11,151 bases of DNA from assembly GCA_031258035.1 (NCBI GenBank), contig JAIRNL010000010.1:1-11151 (forward strand). Direction: 5' to 3'. The stretch is from Azoarcus sp. (lineage in GTDB: Bacteria > Pseudomonadota > Gammaproteobacteria > Burkholderiales > Rhodocyclaceae). Under the pieces are notes generated by a model. It did no database searches. It saw only the letters and a list, made by a program, of their open reading frames with translations, and was not told the DNA's origin. The stretch's first letter is position 1. The number at the start of each line of letters is the position of its first letter. Made by a program: the position numbers and the translations under genes. Shown here piece after piece: positions 1 to 6,104 of the stretch.

Positions 1-50
1 GGAAACCCTGATTTATTACAGGCATAACCTACTCCATGAAGTGCCATTGC

Positions 51-72
51 ATACAAAGGGCGCGAAGCGCCC
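51..72 (-). terminator. Possible weak terminator for the minus-strand block
   Basis: Read on the minus strand, a 6-bp all-GC stem (gggcgc, loop ttc, gcgccc; plus coordinates 58-72) is followed by tttgtat, a short imperfect U-tract. It lies 256 bp beyond the stop of the cyclase-FHA gene, farther than usual, and inside the repeat-rich flank, so its role as that gene's terminator is tentative. Confidence 0.3.
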
Positions 73-78
73 CTGACT

Positions 79-143
79 GTCATTCCGCGCGAAGTCGCGG
101 AATCCATGCGGCGTCTGGATTCCGCGACTACGCGCGGAATGAC
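79..143. repeat. 28-bp inverted repeat, REP-like palindrome
   Basis: The arms 79-106 and 116-143 are reverse complements with a single mismatch and are separated by 9 bases (107-115). Each arm is itself palindromic: in the left arm attccgcg (82-89) faces cgcggaat (96-103). The unit can therefore form either one long hairpin or two smaller ones. Arms of the form cattccgcg...cgcggaatcc resemble extragenic palindromic repeats dispersed in many proteobacterial genomes, usually between genes. It may stabilise or end transcripts of the minus-strand block. Copy number elsewhere in the genome cannot be seen from here. Confidence 0.75.
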
Positions 144-327
144 GGGGGGTTTATTCTACAATTCATGCCGCGATGGCGGCCAAGGTCTGGTTTGGCAAAC
201 GCCGGGTTAATCAGCGTTTCCCAAGGTTGGCGAGCACGGGATCGGCAGGCGGGGCGATTGCCATCGCCCCCCCACGCACACCGGATCGGCGGCGCGGGCA
301 TGAACAGGGCGAGCGTGCGCCGACGCC

Positions 328-1299
328 TCAGTCCCCGTCGCTGACGATCTGGAAGCTGAAGGTCACGGTGGTGAAATCCTCGGGCGCCGATCCCAGGCCG
401 ATGGTGCCCTGCCCGTGCAATACGCAGTTGTCGCGCTTGAGGATGACCGGCTCGGCATCGCGGCTGAACTTCACCCAGGTGCCGTTGCTGCTGAAATCGG
501 TCAGGGTGCATTGGCCGCCAATCCACTCGATGCGGGCGTGCCGCCTCGAAACCCGCCGATCGTCGATGACGAGGCCGCAATTCTCGGCGCGCCCGATGAC
601 AAGCGCGCCATTCGAGGGCAACAGTTGCAGGTGACGACCGCTCAGGTCGATGTCGGCCCGCTGCATCTGCGCCACACTGACGCGCTCCTTGAGCAGGTCG
701 AGCGGTTTGGTGATCGTGGTCTCGGCGGTGTGCCGCCAGTCGTAGCGCCAGACTCTGAGCAGGCCGGTCTTGCCCTTGATGGCAATGCGATCGATGCTCG
801 TACACTGCACGCGCTTTCGTTCGGGCAGGCAGGCGTAAAGGGCTTCGCCCAGGAGGATTTCGTTGGCTTCGGCGCGCTCGCCCAGGCGGGCGGCGACGTT
901 TACGGCATCACCGTAGCAGTCCCCATGCTGCTCGATGACCGAGCCGTATTCCACGCCCACCTTGAGGCCCAGCGACATATGGGCGCCGTCGATCTGTTCG
1001 AGGTTGAAGTCGTACAGGACATCGCGGGTGCGGACGGCGGCATCGACAGCCGCTTCGCTGGCATCGAACAAGACCAGCAGCCCATCACCCAGATATTTGA
1101 CGACGCGCCCGCCCGCCAGAGTGAAATGCTTGCCCAGCAACTGGGTGCAACGGGTAATCACCTGCATCGCCACGACGTTGCCCTGCAACTCGTAAAGCTT
1201 GGTACTACCCGTCAGATCTGCGAATACCACTGCCTTGTCCGCCTGCTCGGCAGATTTGCCTCCGTGATGACCTGCGTCGTTGCCAAACACTATATTCAT
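328..1299 (-). CDS. Class III adenylate/guanylate cyclase with C-terminal FHA domain
   Basis: Predicted soluble signalling enzyme making cAMP or cGMP. Numbering here counts from an upstream TTG (codon 1 at 1323); the ATG chosen is residue 9. The cyclase catalytic domain covers about residues 30-190. Both metal-binding Asp are present (D36 in FADLTGS, D80 in YLGDG), as are substrate-contact K76 and D135, and the transition-state pair N142/R146 in VNVAARL, so it should be active. Lys/Asp at the specificity positions favours ATP. An FHA domain follows (about 234-325) with its hallmark GR (244-245), SRRH (259-262) and NGT (280-282), which bind phosphothreonine. No signal peptide or membrane segment is visible. 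It lies 33 bp after the flavoprotein gene. Start uncertain: ATG at 1299 has only weak ribosome-binding sequence, and TTG at 1323 has AGGAG 14 bp upstream. The cyclase-then-FHA order suggests output or localisation controlled by a Ser/Thr kinase partner not in this window. Confidence 0.9.
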   Translation of the reverse strand: MNIVFGNDAGHHGGKSAEQADKAVVFADLTGSTKLYELQGNVVAMQVITRCTQLLGKHFTLAGGRVVKYLGDGLLVLFDASEAAVDAAVRTRDVLYDFNLEQIDGAHMSLGLKVGVEYGSVIEQHGDCYGDAVNVAARLGERAEANEILLGEALYACLPERKRVQCTSIDRIAIKGKTGLLRVWRYDWRHTAETTITKPLDLLKERVSVAQMQRADIDLSGRHLQLLPSNGALVIGRAENCGLVIDDRRVSRRHARIEWIGGQCTLTDFSSNGTWVKFSRDAEPVILKRDNCVLHGQGTIGLGSAPEDFTTVTFSFQIVSDGD

Positions 1300-1332
1300 C
1301 CTTGTATCCGCTTTTCCCGCCAAGTCGCTCGA

Positions 1333-2586
1333 TCATGCTCCTGGCGCCGGTAGCTCGATCTTGCCACCCGCGCTGTACTGATAGTCACGAAACACATGCT
1401 CGGCACTGAGCAAACGGTAGCCGCCACCCATGTCCCGTAGACTGGTTTCCTTGAGACGCCATGTGTAGTGTCCACAAGTCCAACAGTCGAAGTTCCGCAT
1501 GTGGGTGCAAAGACAGGTCTTGTCCCATATCCTGACTTTCTGCCCTTCCGGCAGGCGCGCGCGCTCGCGCTCCCAGGCCTCGGCATACTGGCAGTGTCCG
1601 GCGCCGTCGAGCAGGTAGCCGAACGCTTCGCAGTTCGGCCGCACGCCGCTGCCGACCGCGGGACAGCGCCTGAGCATACGCATCGGGTAGCCGGTGGGCG
1701 AGATGTCGTTGACTTCGATCTGCTCCTCGGTCGCCTGGAAATAGGCCTGCTTCACGTCGTCGGGCAGGCCGCACTCGTGGGTCACGGTGAAGCGGGTGGC
1801 CACCTGTACCGCGGCGGCCCCCTTTTCGAGGAAATCCACCGCGTCGCCGCCGGTGAAGATGCCTCCGGCGGGGACCAGCGGGATGTCGAGCCGCTCGGCG
1901 GCCAGCCAGGCGCGGATTTCAGCCAGGATGGCGTGCAGGTCGTACTGCGCCCAGTCGGCGCCGAAACCGAGGTGCCCGCCGGCAAGCGGCCCTTCGACCA
2001 CGATGTAGTCGGGCATCCTTGCGCTGCGCGCGCTTCTCTTCAGGAAAATCTGGAGGGCGCGCAACGATGAAACGATGATGCCGAGCTTGACGTCGCGGAA
2101 GCGCGGATGGTCCTGGATCAGCGCGAACGACCCCAGGTGCAGGCCGGCAGCCAGGGTGATGCCGTCGATGCCCGCGTCCATCGCCGCGCGCAGCCTGACC
2201 CGCAGGGTTTCGCGCGGACTGTTCATGGTCAGCTTCTCCATGCAGTTCACGAAAACCAGTCCGGGGCCGCGCTTGGCCTCCATGGTCTTGCCGACATGCA
2301 GGCGGGTCGCCTCGGCGAGCAGGCCGAGATCGAACCGCGCCGCCGACTTGTCGGGATTGCCGACGTTGAATTTGTATTGCCTGAGCCGATCCTTGACGTA
2401 GTGCGTGTGGTAGCGCCGATCGGTGACGGTATGCACCATCGCGTCGGAGATGTGGCCGATACCGCCCAGACGCGCCGCTTCGAGGGCCAGCGCGGAGGTC
2501 GAGATGTCGACGCCCATGCCGCCCACCACGATTGGCACCAGCTCGTGGGAACCCAATCGCAGGCGGTAATCGTCAACGCGCTTCAT
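1333..2586 (-). CDS. Nitronate monooxygenase-like FMN protein with Cys-rich C-terminus
   Basis: A 417-residue protein of the nitronate monooxygenase/2-nitropropane dioxygenase family, a TIM-barrel FMN flavoprotein. Family marks are the N-terminal VGGMGVDIS (21-29), the GGHLG motif (203-207) whose His is the usual catalytic residue, and a phosphate-binding stretch PAGGIFTGGDA (239-249) followed by GAAAVQVATRF (256-266). After the barrel comes a tail of roughly 110 residues with many Cys: 308, 319, 332, 358, 360, 368 and 371, the last four as CxC and CxxC. This is more Cys-rich than I expect for the family and could bind metal. The true substrate is unknown; relatives oxidise nitronates or reduce enoyl thioesters (FabK, PfaD type). 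Starts at ATG with a weak ribosome-binding site. Located 82 bp after glmS and just before the cyclase gene. Confidence 0.85.
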   Translation of the reverse strand: MKRVDDYRLRLGSHELVPIVVGGMGVDISTSALALEAARLGGIGHISDAMVHTVTDRRYHTHYVKDRLRQYKFNVGNPDKSAARFDLGLLAEATRLHVGKTMEAKRGPGLVFVNCMEKLTMNSPRETLRVRLRAAMDAGIDGITLAAGLHLGSFALIQDHPRFRDVKLGIIVSSLRALQIFLKRSARSARMPDYIVVEGPLAGGHLGFGADWAQYDLHAILAEIRAWLAAERLDIPLVPAGGIFTGGDAVDFLEKGAAAVQVATRFTVTHECGLPDDVKQAYFQATEEQIEVNDISPTGYPMRMLRRCPAVGSGVRPNCEAFGYLLDGAGHCQYAEAWERERARLPEGQKVRIWDKTCLCTHMRNFDCWTCGHYTWRLKETSLRDMGGGYRLLSAEHVFRDYQYSAGGKIELPAPGA

Positions 2587-2599
2587 TAGCCATATCCGT

Positions 2600-2668
2600 T
2601 CTGATGCGGGCCGCCATTATCGCTTACCGCCGCCGTCTGCGCACTCCACCCCCGGCCTTTGGCGCAAA
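2600..2668 (-). promoter_or_regulatory. glmS-flavoprotein gap with a possible -10 box
   Basis: The gap between glmS and the flavoprotein gene has no clear terminator. On the minus strand GATAAT (plus 2616-2621) matches 5 of 6 positions of a sigma70 -10 box, but the best -35 at 16 bp, tgcgca, matches only 3 of 6. The flavoprotein and cyclase genes may therefore have their own weak start or be read through from glmUS. Confidence 0.2.
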
Positions 2669-4513
2669 TTACTCGACCGTCACGCTCTTGGCGAGGTTGC
2701 GCGGTTTGTCGACGTCCGTTCCCCGCACCAATGCCACATGATAGGCAAGCAGTTGCAGTGGAATGACATGCAATACCGGCGACAGCATGCCGTAATGCTC
2801 GGGCAGGCGCATGATATGCACATCGTCGGAGCCGGCGATCTCGCAGCCGGCGTCCGCGAATACGTAAAGCTCGCCGCCGCGGGCGCGGACTTCCTGCAAG
2901 TTGGACTTGAGTTTTTCCAACAGTTCGTCGGCCGGCGACACCGCGATGACCGGCATGCGCTCATCGACCAGCGCGAGCGGGCCGTGCTTGAGTTCGCCGG
3001 CGGCATACGCCTCGGCGTGGATGTAGGAAATCTCCTTGAGCTTGAGCGCGCCTTCCATGGCGATCGGCCAGTGCCGGCCGCGCCCGAGAAAGAGCGCATG
3101 CTCCTTGCGGGCGAAACGCTGCGCCCAGCGCGCAATCTCCGGTTCGAGATCGAGCACTTTCCGCACCGCGGCCGGCAGGTGGCGCAACGCGCCCAGATGG
3201 CGCGCCTCCTCGTCGGGCCCCAGGCGTCCGCCGCGCCTGGCCAGCGCCAGGGTGAGCAGCGCGAACGCCGCGAGCTGGGTCGTGAACGCCTTGGTCGAGG
3301 CCACCCCGATTTCGGGGCCGGCGCGCGTGATGAAGCGCAGCGCCGCTTCGCGCACGATGGCCGACTCCGGCACGTTGCAGATGGCCAGGGTGCGATCCAT
3401 GCCCAGCGCGCGCGCATATTTGAGCGCGGCCAGGGTATCGGCCGTCTCGCCGGACTGCGATACCGCCACCACGAGGGTATCGCCATCGGCAACCGGCTTG
3501 CGGTAGCGGTATTCGCTGGCGATTTCCACCGCGCACGGCAGGCCCGCCAGTGCCTCCAGCCAATAGCGCGCGACCAGTCCGGCGTGGTAGCTGGTGCCGC
3601 AGGCAAGGATCTGCACCCGGCGCACGCCGGCGAACACTTCGTCGGCCCGCGTGCCGAAATGGCGCGGCGACACCGCGCAGGCGCCCGTGGCCAGCCCGAG
3701 CGTGTCGGAGAGCGCCTGCGGCTGCTCGAAGATTTCCTTCTGCATGAAGTGGCGGTATGGCCCCAGTTCCACCGCGCCGGCGGCAAGGTTGGAAACGTGC
3801 ACCGCGCGCGTCACGGCGCTGCCGTCGGCGCGCGCGACGCGGTAGCCGTCGCGGCGCAACTCGGCGAGATCGCCGTCTTCCAGATACACCACCTTGCGCG
3901 TCACCTGGAGCAGCGCCGCCGCGTCGGAAGCGGCATAGTTGCCGTCGTCGCCGATGCCCAGAAGCAAGGGCGAACCGCGCCGCGCCACCACCGCGCGCGC
4001 CGGGTCGGATGCCGAGATGACACCGATGGCATAGGCGCCTTCCAGTTCGGCGACAGCCAGGCGCACGGCGTCGAGCAGATCGGGGGCGGCCTGCAATTTG
4101 CTGTGGATCAGATGGGCGACGGCTTCGGTATCGGTATCGGAGACGAACGCATAGCCCCGCGCCCGCAAGGCCGCCCTGAGCGCCTCGAAATTCTCGATGA
4201 TGCCGTTATGCACCACGGCCACGCCTTCCGATACGTGCGGATGGGCGTTGCATTCCGACGGCACGCCGTGGGTCGCCCAGCGCGTGTGGGCAATGCCGAG
4301 CGATGCCGCGAGCCGCCGGGACGCGACCCGATCGGCCAGTTCGGCGACCCGTCCGCAAGCCCGCAGGCGCACGAGGCTGCCGCGATCGTCGCCTTCCTCG
4401 CCCACCACGGCCAGCCCGGCCGAATCGTAGCCGCGGTATTCGAGCCTGCGCAGGCCCTCGAGAAGAACGGGGACGACATTACAGCGAGCAATGGCAGTCA
4501 CGATGCCGCACAT
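2669..4513 (-). CDS. glmS: Glutamine-fructose-6-phosphate aminotransferase (isomerizing)
   Basis: Makes glucosamine-6-phosphate from fructose-6-phosphate and glutamine, the entry step to UDP-GlcNAc for peptidoglycan and LPS; cytosolic. Full length at 614 residues (E. coli 609). The N-terminal glutaminase domain (about 2-240) begins with the Cys2 nucleophile exposed when Met is removed, followed by RGYDSAG (27-33), HTRWATHG (76-83) and the oxyanion Asn-Gly (103-104). Two SIS sugar isomerase domains follow: CGTSYH (305-310), SQSGETADT (352-360), ASTKAF (405-410), and in the second GELKHGP (506-512). The C-terminal DKPRNLAKSVTVE tail is intact. ATG start with AGGAG seven to eight bases upstream. 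It lies 33 bp downstream of glmU, the common glmUS order. No glmS ribozyme could fit in that gap, so control is expected elsewhere. No defect seen. Confidence 0.98.
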   Translation of the reverse strand: MCGIVTAIARCNVVPVLLEGLRRLEYRGYDSAGLAVVGEEGDDRGSLVRLRACGRVAELADRVASRRLAASLGIAHTRWATHGVPSECNAHPHVSEGVAVVHNGIIENFEALRAALRARGYAFVSDTDTEAVAHLIHSKLQAAPDLLDAVRLAVAELEGAYAIGVISASDPARAVVARRGSPLLLGIGDDGNYAASDAAALLQVTRKVVYLEDGDLAELRRDGYRVARADGSAVTRAVHVSNLAAGAVELGPYRHFMQKEIFEQPQALSDTLGLATGACAVSPRHFGTRADEVFAGVRRVQILACGTSYHAGLVARYWLEALAGLPCAVEIASEYRYRKPVADGDTLVVAVSQSGETADTLAALKYARALGMDRTLAICNVPESAIVREAALRFITRAGPEIGVASTKAFTTQLAAFALLTLALARRGGRLGPDEEARHLGALRHLPAAVRKVLDLEPEIARWAQRFARKEHALFLGRGRHWPIAMEGALKLKEISYIHAEAYAAGELKHGPLALVDERMPVIAVSPADELLEKLKSNLQEVRARGGELYVFADAGCEIAGSDDVHIMRLPEHYGMLSPVLHVIPLQLLAYHVALVRGTDVDKPRNLAKSVTVE

Positions 4514-4546
4514 GAGGAAGTCTCCTGGAGCGATGAAGGACGCGGG

Positions 4547-5905
4547 TCAGCGTTTCTTTTCCGGCCGTTTCCAGCCAGCGTAGCTTTGCTGCCGGGCGCG
4601 GGATACGGTGAGCTGGTCGGGCGGCGCGTCGCGGGTCAGGGTCGTGCCGGCGCCGAGCGTCGCGCCGCGACCGACCCGCACCGGCGCCACCAGTTGCGTA
4701 TCGGAACCGATGAAAACATCGTCGCCGATCTCGGTGCGGTATTTGTTCGCGCCATCGTAATTGCAGGTGATGGTGCCCGCGCCGATGTTGACCCGCGCCC
4801 CGACGTCGGCGTCGCCCACGTAAGCCAGGTGATTGGCCTTGGACTGGTCGGCGATCCGGCTGTTCTTGATTTCGACGAAATTCCCGACGTGGACGCCGTT
4901 GCCGAGCACCGTCCCCGGACGGGTGCGGGCGTAGGGGCCGACCACGCACGCCTCGCCGATGAGCGTGCCGTCGAGGTGCGAAAACGGCGCCACCCGCGAG
5001 CCGTCGCCGATCCGGGTGTCGCGCAGCACGCAATTGGCGCCGACGACGACGCCGTCGCCCAGCTCGACCCGGCCCTCGAACACACAGTTGACGTCGATTT
5101 CGACATCGCGTCCGCACACAAGCTCGCCGCGCAGATCGAAACGCGCCGGGTCGATGAGCGTCACCCCTTCGTCCATGAGCCCGCGGGCGGCGGACGCCTG
5201 GTAGGCCCGTTCCAGGCTGGCGAGTTGCGCCTTGCTGTTGACCCCCAGGGTCTCGGTCACGGCATCGGGCGTCACGGTGACGATGTCGACCCCCGCCCCG
5301 ACCGCGAGGCCGACGATGTCGGTAAGGTAGTACTCGCCCTGGGCATTGTCGTTGCCGACGCGGGCAAGCCAGTCGCGCAGCCTGGCGGTCGGCGCGACGA
5401 GGATGCCGGTATTGACCTCCCGCACGCGGCGCTCCGCCCCGGTCGCGTCCTTTTCCTCGACGATGCGCGTCACGCGGCCGTCGGCGGCGCGCAGGATGCG
5501 GCCATAACCGGACGGATCGTCCAGCTCGACCGTGAGCAAGGCCAGCCGCTCCCGCCCCGCCGCTTCAGCCAGGCGCGCGAGCGTGGGCGCGCCGATCAGG
5601 GGCACGTCGCCGTAAAGCACCAGCGTCCGCCCGTCCTCGCCCAGATGCGGCAGGGCCTGTTGCACCGCGTGTCCGGTGCCGAGCTGGGGGTTCTGCTCCA
5701 CCCAGGCGATGTCGGGCGCATCGAGCCGCGCCCGCACCGCCTCGCCGCCATGCCCGTACACGACGCAAATCCGCCGCGCCGCGAGCGCGCGAACGCTCGC
5801 CAGGACGTGCGCGAGCAATGGCCGGCCGGCAAGCGGCTGCAAGACCTTGGGCAGAAGCGAACGCATGCGCTTCCCCTGTCCGGCGGCGAGAATCACGATG
5901 TCCAT
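4547..5905 (-). CDS. glmU: Bifunctional GlcN-1-P acetyltransferase / GlcNAc-1-P uridyltransferase
   Basis: Catalyses the last two steps to UDP-GlcNAc: acetylation of glucosamine-1-phosphate, then uridylyl transfer. 452 residues, close to E. coli GlmU (456). N-terminal Rossmann-like uridyltransferase domain (about 1-225): LAAGQGKRM (6-14), PKVLQPLAG (19-27), QLGTGHA (74-80), YGDVPL (98-103), EYYLTD (191-196). The C-terminal left-handed beta-helix (about 250-440) is built of hexapeptide repeats and carries the acetyltransferase residues: EIKNS (345-349), the catalytic His359 in KANHLAYVGD, and NIGAGT (373-378). The frame stays open far upstream, but the ATG at 5905 is the only start that gives a normal N-terminus; a GGAA lies about 7 bases before it. 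First gene of the minus-strand block, divergent from the acyl-phosphate operon. Confidence 0.98.
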   Translation of the reverse strand: MDIVILAAGQGKRMRSLLPKVLQPLAGRPLLAHVLASVRALAARRICVVYGHGGEAVRARLDAPDIAWVEQNPQLGTGHAVQQALPHLGEDGRTLVLYGDVPLIGAPTLARLAEAAGRERLALLTVELDDPSGYGRILRAADGRVTRIVEEKDATGAERRVREVNTGILVAPTARLRDWLARVGNDNAQGEYYLTDIVGLAVGAGVDIVTVTPDAVTETLGVNSKAQLASLERAYQASAARGLMDEGVTLIDPARFDLRGELVCGRDVEIDVNCVFEGRVELGDGVVVGANCVLRDTRIGDGSRVAPFSHLDGTLIGEACVVGPYARTRPGTVLGNGVHVGNFVEIKNSRIADQSKANHLAYVGDADVGARVNIGAGTITCNYDGANKYRTEIGDDVFIGSDTQLVAPVRVGRGATLGAGTTLTRDAPPDQLTVSRARQQSYAGWKRPEKKR

Positions 5906-6104
5906 GAATCGTTCCGGTAAGAAAATTGTGGAGTCTATCATGTGGGGAAAATATCGACCCGCGGCGGTTTCGGCACGCTTTTCGCGGTGCCGCCATTCGC
6001 ATAAAGTCCTGGCACTATTGCGCGCCGCGCCATATCCGGGAGCGGACAAAACGGCATGAATACTGCTAGGATGACCAACCCTGAATCCGACAACCGAGGG
6101 CCGC
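5906..6104. promoter_or_regulatory. Divergent intergenic region between glmU and the acyl-phosphate operon
   Basis: About 200 bp between two divergent start codons, so it should hold promoters in both directions. It is visibly AT-richer near the glmU start. On the minus strand TGATAGACT (plus 5933-5941) looks like an extended -10 (TGn plus TAGACT, 4 of 6) but lacks a clear -35. A hairpin with 6-bp arms cggcac (5971-5976) and gtgccg (5987-5992) lies in the middle, where an operator might sit. No riboswitch or RNA gene recognised. Confidence 0.5.
6043..6072 (+). promoter_or_regulatory. Candidate sigma70 promoter for the acyl-phosphate operon
   Basis: cggaca (6043-6048; 4 of 6 to TTGACA) and taggat (6067-6072; 4 of 6 to TATAAT) are separated by 18 bp. 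A start near 6079 would give a short 5' leader of about 26 bases including the GAGGG ribosome-binding site. Position is right but both hexamers are weak. Confidence 0.3.

Larger units (their letters stand above)
1..221. mobile_element. Candidate MITE-like non-coding element
   Basis: The first 15 bases (ggaaaccctgattta) and the reverse complement of 207-221 (ggaaacgctgattaa) match at 13 of 15 positions, as terminal inverted repeats would. Between them lie the 28-bp inverted repeat (79-143) and the hairpin at 58-72, and no coding sequence. A short element with inverted ends, internal palindromes and no transposase is the classic MITE layout. The left end coincides with the window edge, so a longer repeat or a target-site duplication cannot be judged. 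The outer pairing could be chance. Family not identified. Confidence 0.3.
1..296. other. Gene-free left flank rich in inverted repeats
   Basis: I see no convincing gene here. The open frames crossing this stretch have Arg/Pro/Ser-rich, low-information translations typical of shadow frames. It holds three nested structures: a GC hairpin at 58-72, a near-perfect 28-bp inverted repeat at 79-143, and a short 15-bp imperfect inverted repeat pairing the window's first bases with 207-221. A further stem (8-bp arms 251-258 and 263-270, loop of 4) lies outside them. The stretch is downstream of a minus-strand gene that ends at 328, so some of these stems may end or process that transcript. Positions 297-327 are the rest of the spacer and are also non-coding. 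Confidence 0.6.

Noticed and set aside
1207..1336. A short frame starting with ATG at 1336 that overlaps the flavoprotein stop as ATGA
   Set aside because: It ends after about 42 codons, is out of frame with the cyclase and resembles nothing known. The cyclase starts at 1299 or 1323 instead.
415..1353. A 312-codon plus-strand frame opposite the cyclase gene
   Set aside because: Antisense to a gene with intact catalytic and FHA motifs; the translation has no domain of its own.
4514..4546. glmS ribozyme/riboswitch ahead of glmS
   Set aside because: Only 33 bp separate glmU and glmS, too short for the ribozyme, and those bases are accounted for by a ribosome-binding site.
2738..5920. A 1060-codon open frame on the plus strand opposite glmS and glmU
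   Set aside because: It lies antisense to two certain genes, its translation is Arg/Ala/Gly/His-rich without any domain, and long antisense frames without stops are expected at this GC content and codon bias.
5940..5960. Heat-shock (sigma32) type -10 (cccca...) upstream of glmU on the minus strand
   Set aside because: No CTTGAAA-like -35 at a suitable distance.
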